Source of the DNA: DASUAS01 sp963720765
GTDB lineage: Bacteria > Actinomycetota > Acidimicrobiia > IMCC26256 > DASPTH01
Direction: 5' to 3'
NCBI GenBank assembly: GCA_963720765.1
Contig: CAVRGS010000002.1
Coordinates: forward strand, 930,001 to 994,000
Length of the DNA: 64,000 nt
Both the position numbers and the translations under genes were made by a program. Shown piece by piece: positions 9,736-18,069 of the stretch; within the stretch, counting starts at the first letter, position 1; each line of letters opens with the position of its first letter. The notes below the pieces were generated by a model. That model saw nothing but the letters and a program-made list of their open reading frames with translations. It was not told where the DNA came from and did not search any database.

Positions 9736-9768
9736 CCCGCCTCCACATCGACCGGGTGGTTCGGGTCA
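9733..9768. terminator. Inverted repeat spanning two convergent stop codons
   Basis: TGACCCG (9733-9739) pairs with CGGGTCA (9762-9768), and an inner CCAC/GTGG pair extends the stem. Both arms include the stop codons of the converging genes, so the stem may act as a shared terminator. Confidence 0.4.
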
Positions 9769-10353
9769 GAGGTCGCGGCTGATGGTGCGGTTGAGTGCGG
9801 CGAGCGTGGCGCGGACCGCGCCCTCGATGGGCGTGGAGCCCTCGGCGGCGCCGCGGCGGTGGGTCCGGGAGAGCGGATCGGTGACCGATGCGACCACCAG
9901 GAACCGGCGATCGGGGGTGGTCTCGACCGTGCGGGCCCACCCCGGCAGGTAGGGGAGGTCGGGCACGAAGGTGCGGACGGCGACGATCGTCGCCTCCACC
10001 GCCGCCGGCAGCCCGCCCGCGGTCGACGCCCGCCCGAGCGCCTCGTCGTCACCTCGCGCCAGGCGCACCGTGACCTCACCCACACTCGGATCGGTGGCGA
10101 GGTCGACCAGTCGCAGCCGCGCCTCCGGTTGGTGGGGGCCGCCGTCGCCCCACCGGACGACCTCGACCGCCACCGGGCCGTGGACGTGCTCGGCGGCGAG
10201 GACGGTGGCGTCGCGCGCCAGGTCGTCGTACGCGTCCGTACCGGCCTGCACCTCCACCACCACGAGGTCTTCGGTCTCCACGAAGCCGACGGCCACGACG
10301 CCGGTGAGGCGTCGCAGCTGCAGCTCGAGGGCGTCGAGGCTCACCACGCTCAC
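9766..10353 (-). CDS. Conserved protein of unknown function next to argS
   Basis: The start is GTG 10353, which shares GTGA with the stop of the gene upstream, so the two are translationally coupled. The 195-residue product begins VSVVSLDALELQLRRLTGVVA and has no membrane segment or recognised catalytic motif. A central GEVTVRLARGDDEALGRAS and a closing TPIEGAVRATLAALNRTISRDL suggest an alternating alpha/beta domain. The N-terminal portion (FVETEDLVVVEVQAGTD) has the hydrophobic spacing of an ACT-like or regulatory fold, but this is weak. The pair is divergent from argS. Confidence 0.6.
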   Translation of the reverse strand: MSVVSLDALELQLRRLTGVVAVGFVETEDLVVVEVQAGTDAYDDLARDATVLAAEHVHGPVAVEVVRWGDGGPHQPEARLRLVDLATDPSVGEVTVRLARGDDEALGRASTAGGLPAAVEATIVAVRTFVPDLPYLPGWARTVETTPDRRFLVVASVTDPLSRTHRRGAAEGSTPIEGAVRATLAALNRTISRDL

Positions 10354-10667
10354 GACGGCGTCGTTGCCCCGGCGTCGTGGCGCAGGGCGAGCGTGCCGAG
10401 TGCCAGCATCAGTCGTGAGAGCACCGGGTCGTCGAGCGGGGGTTCGAGGTAGAGGCCGGGCTCGGCCGCGTGGAGACCCTGTTCGTCGCCGCGCAGTGGA
10501 CGGCGTCCGGCGCGCATCACCTGACGTCCGAACCCGGGAACGTCGACCACCACGGCGGCGTCGTCGAGCGCGTAGAGGTCGACCAGGTCGTCGAGGGCGC
10601 GGTACACCGTGGCCAGACCGGTGGACTCCCGGGCGGCTGTGACGAGTGCTTCGTTGGTGGTTGCCAC
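10350..10667 (-). CDS. Small GAF-like protein of unknown function
   Basis: The start is GTG 10667, chosen because GGAGGGG lies 4 nt upstream; GTG 10679 is an upstream alternative. The 105-residue product (VATTNEALVTAARESTGLA) contains ATVYRALDDLVDLYALDDAAVVVDV, which has the helix-strand pattern of the first half of a GAF domain. No catalytic residues are apparent. It is coupled to the next gene by a 4-bp overlap. Divergent orientation to argS and the shared intergenic region suggest a conserved neighbourhood, but function is unknown. Confidence 0.6.
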   Translation of the reverse strand: MATTNEALVTAARESTGLATVYRALDDLVDLYALDDAAVVVDVPGFGRQVMRAGRRPLRGDEQGLHAAEPGLYLEPPLDDPVLSRLMLALGTLALRHDAGATTPS

Positions 10668-10806
10668 TGCCCCTCCCACCCCTGACCGGACGCTTGACGA
10701 TACCCCGACGCGGCGTGGGCCCGGGACGACCCTGCGCTCGCGGCGACCGCCGCGGAGCTGAAGGAGGCCACCACGAATCGGCCCGAGGGCGTCGGGACCG
10801 CGCCAC

Positions 10807-10812
10807 TACCAT
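10807..10812 (+). promoter_or_regulatory. Putative -10 box of the argS-lysA-hom operon
   Basis: TACCAT fits TAnnnT and would give a leader of about 50 nt before the argS GTG at 10868. No clear -35 is seen. Confidence 0.3.
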
Positions 10813-10867
10813 GCGCGGGCACGGCGAGCGGCGAAGGGCGCCGGGCGCCGCGCCAGCCAGAGCAGCC

Positions 10868-12517
10868 GTGATCCGTGACCACCTCCTCGCCGCACTGCAT
10901 GGCGCGCTCGACGCGTGCGGCTTCCCCGCGCCGCCGGGCGGCATCGAGCTGACGCCACCCAAGGACGCCGGCCACGGCGACTTCACCACCAACGTCGCCC
11001 TGCAGCTCGCCAAGCCGCTCGGCCTGGCGCCTCGCGACGTCGCGGCCCGGATCGCGGAGGAGCTCGAACGGGCCCGTCCGGCCCACCTCGCTCGGGTCGA
11101 GATCGCGGGACCTGGGTTCCTCAACCTCCACCTCGATCCCCGCTGGTTGCACGAGGTGCTGCTCGCGGTGGTCGCCAGGGGCGAGACCTACGGTCACGGC
11201 GACGCGCTCGACGGCCTTCGCATCAACCTCGAGTTCGTGTCCGCCAACCCCACCGGCCCGCTCCACGCCGGCGGCGGCCGCTGGGTGGCCGTCGGCGACG
11301 CGCTGGCCAACCTCCTCGCCGCGCAGGGCGCGATCGTGCACCGCGAGTACTACCTCAACGACGCGGGCAACCAGCTCGACACGTTCGCGGCGTCGCTGTT
11401 CGCGCGCTACGAGGGGCGCCCGCCCCCCGAGGATGGCTACCAGGGCCAGTACCTGATCGACATGGCCGCGGTCATGCGCGCCGAGCTCGGCGACTCGGTG
11501 ACCGAGGAGCAGGCGCAGGACTGGGGCTACCGCTACAACGTGCGCACCCTGCAGGGCGATCTCGCCCGCATCGGTGTGCACTTCGACACCTGGTTCTCGG
11601 AACGCACGCTGCACGAGGCGGGCAACGTCAAACGCGTGCTCGACGACCTGGGCGCACGCGGCGTGGTCTTCGATCGCGACGGCGCCACGTGGCTGCGTGC
11701 CACCGACTTCGGCGACCCGCGCGACCGCGTGCTGGTGAAGTCCGACGGCTCCACGACCTACTTGTGCAACGACATCGCCTACCACCGCGACAAGTTCGAG
11801 CGGGGGTGGGAGCACCTCATCGACATCTGGGGCGCCGATCACCACGGGCAGGTGAAATCGCTGCAGGCCGGCATGGAAGCGTTGGGCCATCCCGCGGGTG
11901 AACCCGAGGTGCTGCTCGGTCAGCTGGTGAAGCTCATGAAGGCGGGCGAGCAGGTCCGCATCTCCAAGCGCACCGGAGACGTCATCGCGCTGGCCGACAT
12001 CCTCGACGAGGTCGATCCCGACGTCGCGCGCCTCACCTTCCTGCTGCAGGGGATCGACACCGGTCTCACCTTCGACCTCGACATCGTCACCGCGCAGTCG
12101 ATGGAGAATCCCGTCTACTACGTGCAGTACGCGCACGCGCGCATCGCCTCCATCGGTCGCAAGGCGATCGAGGTGGGCGTCACGCGACTGCCGGTGCTCG
12201 ACACGTCGCTGGCGCCGCTCGTGCACGAGCGTGAGCTCGACCTCCTCCGCGCGCTCGCGGCATACCCCGACGTCTTGGCCGAAGCGGCCGCGCTGCGCGC
12301 GCCGCACCGCGTCACCACGTGGGTGCGCGACTTCGCCAAGTCGTTCCATGGCTTCTACCGCGACTGTCGGGTCATCTCCGACGACGCCGCGCTCACCCAG
12401 GCGCGCCTCTGGCTCGCGGAAGCGTGCCGCCTCGGGCTCGCCAGCGCGCTCACGGTGCTCGGCGTGCACGCGCCCGACGAGATGACACGTCTCGACGACG
12501 ACGAGCTCGAGTTGTGA
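10868..12517 (+). CDS. argS: Arginyl-tRNA synthetase
   Basis: The product is 549 aa from GTG 10868 (VIRDHLLAALHGAL); the upstream in-frame sequence is low-complexity and non-coding in character. It carries an N-terminal Add-1-like domain (GHGDFTTNVALQLAKPLG), then the class I signature SANPTGPLHAGGGRWVAVG near residues 123-141. There HAGG stands in for HIGH, a variant seen in this ArgS subgroup. A KMSKS-like loop RISKRTGDVI lies near residue 363, and an all-helical DALR anticodon-binding domain ends the protein. It charges tRNA-Arg in the cytoplasm. The stop overlaps the lysA start (GTGA), opening the conserved argS-lysA-hom-thrC operon. Confidence 0.95.
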   Translation: MIRDHLLAALHGALDACGFPAPPGGIELTPPKDAGHGDFTTNVALQLAKPLGLAPRDVAARIAEELERARPAHLARVEIAGPGFLNLHLDPRWLHEVLLAVVARGETYGHGDALDGLRINLEFVSANPTGPLHAGGGRWVAVGDALANLLAAQGAIVHREYYLNDAGNQLDTFAASLFARYEGRPPPEDGYQGQYLIDMAAVMRAELGDSVTEEQAQDWGYRYNVRTLQGDLARIGVHFDTWFSERTLHEAGNVKRVLDDLGARGVVFDRDGATWLRATDFGDPRDRVLVKSDGSTTYLCNDIAYHRDKFERGWEHLIDIWGADHHGQVKSLQAGMEALGHPAGEPEVLLGQLVKLMKAGEQVRISKRTGDVIALADILDEVDPDVARLTFLLQGIDTGLTFDLDIVTAQSMENPVYYVQYAHARIASIGRKAIEVGVTRLPVLDTSLAPLVHERELDLLRALAAYPDVLAEAAALRAPHRVTTWVRDFAKSFHGFYRDCRVISDDAALTQARLWLAEACRLGLASALTVLGVHAPDEMTRLDDDELEL

Positions 12518-13857
12518 ACGGGGATTCGGGGGCTCCGCTCGCGCTGGGCCTCCTGCCTCGTACGTCGACCGTCGACGACGCCGGCCGGCTGGCGATCGAC
12601 GGCGTCGACGTCGAGGCGTTGGCGCGCGAGCACGGCACCCCGCTCTACGTGTACTCGGAGACCGAGCTTCGAGCTCGGGCACAGGAGTACCGCGACGCGT
12701 TCGGACCCGACGCGGTCTCCTACGCGGGCAAGGCGTTTCTCTGCGGCGCGATGGCGCACCTGGTGGCCGACGAGGGGTTGCACCTCGACGTCGCCACCGG
12801 CGGCGAGCTGCAGCTCGCGCTCCACGCCGGCTTCCCGGCGGCCCGGATCGTGTTCCACGGCAACAACAAGTCCGACGGCGAGTTGCAGCTCGCGCTGGAG
12901 CAAGGCGTCGGGCGCATCGTCGCCGATTCGTTCGACGAGCTCGACCGGATCGACGCGCTGGCTGCCAGGAAGGCCACAGCGCCCGCACGGGTGTTGGTGC
13001 GGGTCACGCCGGGTGTCGAGGCGCACACCCACGAGTACATCGCCACCGGCGCCGACGACTCGAAGTTCGGCTTCACCGTCTCGAACGGGAGCGCGCGCGA
13101 CGCCGCGCTGCGGGTCATCAAGTCCGAGGTGATGCACTTCGCCGGCTTCCACTGCCACATCGGATCGCAGATCCTCGTGCTGGAGTCGTTCGCTCGCGCC
13201 GCGTCGGTGGTCGCGGGGCTCGCCGCCGATGTCGTGCGCGCCACCGACGTCCCCGTCCCGGAGATCAACCTGGGTGGTGGCCTCGGCGTGCCCTACACGG
13301 CAGACGAGCTCGACGCGCCGAGCATCGCCGAGTTCGGTCGAGAGACGCGCGCCAACTTCGCCGACGCGTGCGCGACGTTCGCGCTCGACCCCGCGCCCGC
13401 ACTCACCGTCGAGGCCGGACGCTCGATCGCCGGGCCGGCGGGCGTCACCCTCTACACCGTCGGCACCATCAAGGAGATTCCCGGCGTGCGCACCTACGTG
13501 GCCGTCGACGGCGGCATGAGCGACAACCCACGTCCCGCGACCTACGGCGCCGACTACGAGGCTGCGCTGCCCGCGCGCGTCACCGCGCCACGGCCGATGG
13601 TGGCCACGGTCGCGGGCAAGCACTGCGAACAGGGCGACCTGCTCGTGCGCGACGCTCACCTGCCCGCCGATGTCGCAGTGGGCGACGTGCTGATCACGCC
13701 CGTGACCGGTGCGTACGGCCACTCCATGGCGTCGAACTACAACCTCGTGCCCCGGCCGGCCGTCGTGTTCCTGCACGACGGAGACGCCCGTGTGGTCGTG
13801 CGGCGCGAGACGTTCGACGATCTCGTCGCGCGCGAAGTCGCGTCTGAAGGAGACTGA
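12514..13857 (+). CDS. lysA: Diaminopimelate decarboxylase
   Basis: The product is 447 aa from GTG 12514, overlapping argS by 4 bp. It is a PLP-dependent group IV decarboxylase that converts meso-diaminopimelate to L-lysine. The Schiff-base lysine lies in SYAGKAFLCGAMAHLV (near residue 72). The HCHIGSQI motif, the glycine-rich INLGGGLGVPY phosphate loop and the partner-site motifs EAGRSIAGPAG and YGHSMASNYN are all present. A beta-barrel C-terminal domain completes the normal length. The stop TGA lies in a TGATG that was probably once the direct overlap with hom. Confidence 0.95.
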   Translation: MNGDSGAPLALGLLPRTSTVDDAGRLAIDGVDVEALAREHGTPLYVYSETELRARAQEYRDAFGPDAVSYAGKAFLCGAMAHLVADEGLHLDVATGGELQLALHAGFPAARIVFHGNNKSDGELQLALEQGVGRIVADSFDELDRIDALAARKATAPARVLVRVTPGVEAHTHEYIATGADDSKFGFTVSNGSARDAALRVIKSEVMHFAGFHCHIGSQILVLESFARAASVVAGLAADVVRATDVPVPEINLGGGLGVPYTADELDAPSIAEFGRETRANFADACATFALDPAPALTVEAGRSIAGPAGVTLYTVGTIKEIPGVRTYVAVDGGMSDNPRPATYGADYEAALPARVTAPRPMVATVAGKHCEQGDLLVRDAHLPADVAVGDVLITPVTGAYGHSMASNYNLVPRPAVVFLHDGDARVVVRRETFDDLVAREVASEGD

Positions 13858-13865
13858 TGATCATG

Positions 13866-13945
13866 GAGATGCAGCGGAGGCGTGGAGGGCGCGAGCGACC
13901 CGTCGTGTCGTGGGGACGTCGTAGCGGAATCGACCCGAGCTGATG
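13866..13945 (+). repeat. Intercistronic linker repeat, copy 1 (lysA-hom)
   Basis: The left arm GAGATGCAGCGGAG (13866-13879), right arm CGTAGCGGAATCGA (13920-13933) and terminal GAGCTGATG (13937-13945) recur between atpD and atpC (56644-56705). A 40-nt variable core separates the arms. The ATG of the right end is the hom start codon, and TGATG also occurs at the lysA stop. Confidence 0.75.
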
Positions 13946-15232
13946 GACGAGCGGGTACGGGTCGGGATCCTCGGCTGCGGTCACGTGGGCGGTGCACTCG
14001 TGCGCCTCATCCACGACCACGCCGATGTGATCGAGGCCCGCGCCGGCGTGCCGCTCGAGGTGACCCGGGTGGCGGTGCACGACCTCACCAAGGACCGCGA
14101 CCTGCCGTTGCCGAGCCGCTGCTTCACCGACGACGCCGGTGCGGTGGTCGACGACCCCGACGTCGACATCGTCGTGGAGGTCATCGGCGGCATCGAGCCG
14201 GCTCGCCGCTTCATCGTCGAGGCGCTGATGGGCGGCAAGCCGGTCGTGACCGCCAACAAGGAGCTCGTGGCCACCCACGGTCGCGAGCTGTTCGAGACCG
14301 CCGAGGGTGCGGGTGTCGACATCCTGTTCGAGGCGTCGGTGGGCGGTGGCATCCCGCTCATCCGCCCGCTGCGCGAGTCACTCGCGGGTGATCGCATCCG
14401 CCGGGTGATGGGAATCGTCAACGGCACGACCAACTACATCCTCACCGGCATGACCGACCACGGCGCGTCGTTCGCCGACGCGCTCGCCGACGCGCAGCGG
14501 CTCGGGTTCGCCGAGTCCGACCCCACCGCCGACGTCGAGGGCTTCGACGCGGCCGCGAAGGCCGCCATCATCGCCTCCATCGCGTTCGGTGCGCGTGTCG
14601 TCGCGAGCGACGTGTATCGAGAGGGGATCACGAGCATCACCGCCGATGACATCGCGTCGGCGCGCGACCTTGGCTACGTGGTGAAGCTGCTCGCGATCGC
14701 CGAAGACTTCGACGGCGAGATCGCGGTGCGGGTGCACCCGGCGATGGTGCCCGAGCAGCATCCACTCGCGTCGGTGCGCGACGCGTTCAACGCGGTGTTC
14801 ATCGAGGGCGATGCGGTCGGCGAGCTCATGCTCTACGGTCGCGGCGCGGGCGGCATGCCCACCGCATCGGCGGTGCTCGGCGACCTGGTCGACGCGGCGA
14901 AGAACCTGGTGGAGGGACGCAAGGGCGCCACCATCGGCACGATGGCCGCCCGCCCGATCCGCGCCATCGAGAACGTCGAGTCGCAGTTCTACCTCCAGAT
15001 GGAGGTGGCAGACCGACCGGGTGTGCTGCACGCCATCACGGGCGAGTTCGGCAGCCGCGGGGTGTCGGTGCGTTCGATGCGTCAGCGTGGGATCGGCGAC
15101 GACGCCCGCCTCATCTTCGTCACCCACAAGGCGCGTGAGGCCGATCTCCGCAGCGCGGCTGCGGCGGTTGCCGAGCTCGAACCGGTGCACCGCGTCGGCT
15201 CGGTGCTGCGCGTCATCGGGGAGGAAGAGTGA
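13943..15232 (+). CDS. hom: Homoserine dehydrogenase
   Basis: The product is 429 aa from ATG 13943 (MDERVRVGILGCGHVGGAL). The Rossmann motif GILGCGHVGG is at residues 8-17, the catalytic-domain signature VTANKELVATHG near residue 103, and the family fingerprint FAESDPTADVEGFDAAAK near residues 190-207. A C-terminal ACT domain (about 350-425; QMEVADRPGVLHAITGEFG) suggests feedback control by threonine. It reduces aspartate semialdehyde to homoserine. The start codon is supplied by the linker repeat; there is no strong Shine-Dalgarno, so coupling to lysA translation may persist. It ends GEEE with a stop inside a duplicated 20-bp block. Confidence 0.95.
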   Translation: MDERVRVGILGCGHVGGALVRLIHDHADVIEARAGVPLEVTRVAVHDLTKDRDLPLPSRCFTDDAGAVVDDPDVDIVVEVIGGIEPARRFIVEALMGGKPVVTANKELVATHGRELFETAEGAGVDILFEASVGGGIPLIRPLRESLAGDRIRRVMGIVNGTTNYILTGMTDHGASFADALADAQRLGFAESDPTADVEGFDAAAKAAIIASIAFGARVVASDVYREGITSITADDIASARDLGYVVKLLAIAEDFDGEIAVRVHPAMVPEQHPLASVRDAFNAVFIEGDAVGELMLYGRGAGGMPTASAVLGDLVDAAKNLVEGRKGATIGTMAARPIRAIENVESQFYLQMEVADRPGVLHAITGEFGSRGVSVRSMRQRGIGDDARLIFVTHKAREADLRSAAAAVAELEPVHRVGSVLRVIGEEE

Positions 15233-15322
15233 GCGCAGCGACGCGGAGAGCGTGCCGGCTCGCGAACGTGGCCCAGCGGCCCGGCGCCGCAGGCGCCGAG
15301 AGCGGGGAGGAAGAGTGAGCGC
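15217..15322 (+). repeat. 20-bp direct repeat flanking an insertion between hom and thrC
   Basis: CGGGGAGGAAGAGTGAGCGC occurs at 15217-15236 and 15303-15322, a period of 86 bp. The first copy holds the hom stop in a GTGA overlap. The second copy provides the thrC ribosome site (GGGGAGGAAG) and its GTG start. The 66 bp between copies are GC-rich and include GGCGCC-GCA-GGCGCC. Confidence 0.85.
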
Positions 15323-16379
15323 GAGCGGATGGCGGGGGCTCATCGAGGAGTACCGCGAGCACCTGCCCGTCACCGAGTCGACGCCGGTGATCACGCTGCT
15401 CGAGGGCAACACGCCGTTGCTCGAGGCGCCGCGCGTCGCGCAGCAGGCGGGGATCGCGCGCGCGTACCTCAAGGTGGAGGGGCTCAACCCCACCGGGTCG
15501 TTCAAGGACCGCGGCATGACCATGGCGATCTCGGTCGCCGTGGAGCGCGGCGCCAAGGTCGTGATCTGCGCGTCGACCGGCAACACGTCGGCGTCGGCGG
15601 CCGCCTACGCGGCGCGCGCCGGTCTCATGTGCGCCGTCGTGATCCCACAGGGCCAGATCGCGCTCGGGAAGCTCGCGCAGGCGCTGATCCACGGCGCGCA
15701 GGTGGTGCCGGTGCACGGCAACTTCGACCGCGCGCTGGAGATCGTGCGCGAGTTGGGGGCGCGCCCCGGCGTCGAGGTGGTCAACTCCGTCAATCCGGTG
15801 CGCATCGAGGGTCAGAAGACGGCTGCGTTCGAGATCATCGACGTGCTCGGCGACGCGCCCACGATCCACTCCATCCCGGTCGGCAATGCCGGCAACATCA
15901 CTGCGTACTGGCGGGGCTACTCCGAGTACGCCGCGCTCGGTCGCGCCACGCACTCGCCACGCATGCTCGGGTGGCAAGCATCGGGCGCTGCGCCCATCGT
16001 GCGGGGTGAGCCGGTGCTGCACCCGGAGACCCTCGCCACCGCGATCCAGATCGGCAACCCGGCCTCGTGGCAGGGCGCCGTCGACGCTCGCGACCAATCG
16101 GGCGGGCACATCGGCGAGGTCACCGACAGCCAGATCATCGAGGCCTACCGGATGCTGGCGGCGGAGGAGGGGTGCTTCGTCGAACCGGCATCGGCGGCGT
16201 CGGTGGCGGGGCTGCTCCAGGCCGCGGCTGACGGTCTGCTGGTGGCCGACGACGTGGCGGTGTGCACCGTCACCGGCCACGGCTTGAAGGATCCCGACCG
16301 CGCGATTGCCGAGGTGCAGGTCGGCGAAGCGGTCGATGCCCGGGCCGCGACGGTCGCGGCCGCGCTGGACCTCTCCTGA
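15315..16379 (+). CDS. thrC: Threonine synthase
   Basis: The product is 354 aa from GTG 15315, with a perfect GGGGAGGAAG ribosome site. It is a PLP fold-type II enzyme converting O-phosphohomoserine to threonine. The PLP lysine is in NPTGSFKDRGMTMA (near residue 62), and the phosphate-binding ASTGNTSASAAAYAARAG motif follows. The substrate loop VNSVNPVRIEGQKTAAFEI and the PVGNAGNITAYWRGY glycine loop are intact. The length matches the short actinobacterial ThrC. Its substrate requires a homoserine kinase, and no thrB is adjacent (see the ApgM-like gene at 19321). Confidence 0.95.
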   Translation: MSASGWRGLIEEYREHLPVTESTPVITLLEGNTPLLEAPRVAQQAGIARAYLKVEGLNPTGSFKDRGMTMAISVAVERGAKVVICASTGNTSASAAAYAARAGLMCAVVIPQGQIALGKLAQALIHGAQVVPVHGNFDRALEIVRELGARPGVEVVNSVNPVRIEGQKTAAFEIIDVLGDAPTIHSIPVGNAGNITAYWRGYSEYAALGRATHSPRMLGWQASGAAPIVRGEPVLHPETLATAIQIGNPASWQGAVDARDQSGGHIGEVTDSQIIEAYRMLAAEEGCFVEPASAASVAGLLQAAADGLLVADDVAVCTVTGHGLKDPDRAIAEVQVGEAVDARAATVAAALDLS

Positions 16380-16389
16380 TGGGCGCGGC

Positions 16390-17166
16390 GTGACTGTCGC
16401 GCTGGTCACCGGCGCGTCGGCCGGCATCGGCCGTGCCTTCGCCGCCGGACTCGCGGCGCGCGGTCACCGTCTCGTGCTCGTGGCACGCGACGAGGCCCGG
16501 CTCGAGGATCTCGCGTCGGAGCTCACGACCGCGCATGGCGTCGACGCCGAGGTGCTGGCCGCCGACCTGCTGACCGACGCCGGTGTCAGCGCGGTCGAGG
16601 GTCGCCTCACCGAGGTCGACCGTCCGGTCGACCTCCTCGTGAACAACGCCGGCTTCGGTACCTACGGTCGCTTCGCCGAGCTCGACGTCGTCCACGAGGT
16701 GGAGGAAGTCGAGCTCAACGTCGTCGCATTGCTCCGCCTCACCCACGCCGCACTCGGGGCGATGGAGCCTCGACGCGCCGGCGCGATCCTGAACGTTGCG
16801 TCGCTCGCGGCCTACCAGCCCAACCCGATCAGCGCGACCTATGGGGCCACCAAGGCGTTCGTGCACAGCTTCACCCACGCCGTGCGCGAGGAGGTACGGG
16901 GGACCGGTGTCACCGTGATGCTGGTGTGCCCGGGCTACACGCACACCGAGTTCCACGATCGCGCCGGTCTCGGCGAGAGCGAGATGCCCGAGTTCGTCTG
17001 GCAGTCGGCCGACACCGTCGTCGCCGCCGCGCTGCGCGACCTCGATCGCGGTCGCTCGGTCTCCATCCCGGGCGTGCTCAACCAGACCGCGGCGGCATTC
17101 TCGAGCGTGTCGCCCGCGGGCATCACGCGACGCGTCGCGGGCCTCGTGATCAAGCGCTCGGGGTGA
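16390..17166 (+). CDS. Short-chain dehydrogenase/reductase
   Basis: The product is 258 aa from GTG 16390 (VTVALVTGASAGIGRAFA). The cofactor motif TGASAGIG (residues 7-14), the NNAG motif (LLVNNAGFGTYG) and the catalytic tetrad segment with YGATK near residue 150 mark a classical SDR. The LVARDEARLEDLASEL stretch with an Arg after beta-2 favours NADP(H). It resembles the DltE/YqjQ-like SDRs acting on lipids or ketones, but the substrate is unknown. Its stop overlaps the purU start by GTGA, so it is co-translated with purU although the reactions are not obviously linked. Confidence 0.85.
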   Translation: MTVALVTGASAGIGRAFAAGLAARGHRLVLVARDEARLEDLASELTTAHGVDAEVLAADLLTDAGVSAVEGRLTEVDRPVDLLVNNAGFGTYGRFAELDVVHEVEEVELNVVALLRLTHAALGAMEPRRAGAILNVASLAAYQPNPISATYGATKAFVHSFTHAVREEVRGTGVTVMLVCPGYTHTEFHDRAGLGESEMPEFVWQSADTVVAAALRDLDRGRSVSIPGVLNQTAAAFSSVSPAGITRRVAGLVIKRSG

Positions 17167-18029
17167 CCGACGTGCTCGGCCCCACCGCAGTGCTGCTGCT
17201 GTCGTGCCCCGACCAGCCCGGCGTCGTCGCCGCCACCGCCGAGTTCGTCTACCGCCACGGCGGCAACATCGTCGACGCCCAGCAGCACACCGACCGCACC
17301 GACGGCGTGTTCTTCCAGCGGGTCGAGTTCCTGCTCGACGGCTGCGATCTCGCTCGCGACGAGATCGAACCGGCGTTCCGTCCCATCGTCGAACGGTTCG
17401 GCATGCAGTGCACGGTGCGCTGCTCCGACGACATGCCGCGCGTCGGCGTGCTCGTGTCGAAGGAAGCGCACTGTCTCGTCGACCTGTTGGCGCGCTCACG
17501 CCGCGGAGAGCTCGCGATCGACGTAGCCGTGGTGATCTCCAATCATGCCGACCACGCCGAAGTCGCGGAGTGGTTCGGCGTGGAGTTCGTGCACCTCCCG
17601 GTCACGCCCGACACGAAGGCGGAGCAGGAGCTCGCGATGCAGGCGGTGCTCGCCTCGCACGAGGTGACGCTCGTGGTGCTCGCCCGCTACATGCAGATCC
17701 TCACGCCTGAGTTCGTCGCGCGGTGGCCCGACCGCATCATCAACATCCACCACTCGTTCCTGCCCGCGTTCATGGGCGGCCGCCCTTACCACCAGGCCCA
17801 CGAACGCGGCGTGAAGATCGTCGGGGTCACCGCGCACTACGCGACCGCGGTGCTCGACGACGGCCCGATCATCGACCAGGACGTCGTGCGGGTCAGTCAC
17901 CGCGATGCAGTCGAGGATCTCCAGCGTCGCGGACGCGACCTCGAGGTCGTGGTGCTCGCGCGAGCGGTGCACGCGCACGTCGAACACCGCGTCCTCGTCC
18001 ACGGTCGCAGGACGGTCGTCTTCGACTGA
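17163..18029 (+). CDS. purU: Formyltetrahydrofolate deformylase
   Basis: The product is 288 aa from GTG 17163, overlapping the SDR stop. An N-terminal ACT domain (AVLLLSCPDQPGVVAATAEFVYRHGG) precedes a formyltransferase-fold catalytic domain. This includes RVGVLVSKEAHCLVDLL, the active-site segment RIINIHHSFLPAF with its Asn and His, and GPIIDQDVVRVSHRD, ending VLARAVHAHVEHRVLVHGRRTVVF. It hydrolyses 10-formyl-THF to THF and formate, balancing the one-carbon pool that glyA feeds. Length and motifs are normal. Confidence 0.93.
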   Translation: MTDVLGPTAVLLLSCPDQPGVVAATAEFVYRHGGNIVDAQQHTDRTDGVFFQRVEFLLDGCDLARDEIEPAFRPIVERFGMQCTVRCSDDMPRVGVLVSKEAHCLVDLLARSRRGELAIDVAVVISNHADHAEVAEWFGVEFVHLPVTPDTKAEQELAMQAVLASHEVTLVVLARYMQILTPEFVARWPDRIINIHHSFLPAFMGGRPYHQAHERGVKIVGVTAHYATAVLDDGPIIDQDVVRVSHRDAVEDLQRRGRDLEVVVLARAVHAHVEHRVLVHGRRTVVFD

Positions 18030-18037
18030 CGCCTCCG

Positions 18038-18058
18038 CCCCTGCCGCAGGAACAGGGG
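18038..18058. terminator. Weak hairpin between convergent purU and sugar dehydrogenase genes
   Basis: CCCCTG (18038-18043) and CAGGGG (18053-18058) form a 6-bp stem with a 9-nt loop in the 40-bp gap between two convergent stops. There is no T-tract. Confidence 0.35.
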
Positions 18059-18069
18059 AGCGAGGGCGG

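Noticed and set aside
15237..15302. Third copy of the lysA-hom/atpD-atpC linker repeat
   Set aside because: The insert shares GCAGCG-like pieces but not the conserved arms, so it is treated as a separate event.
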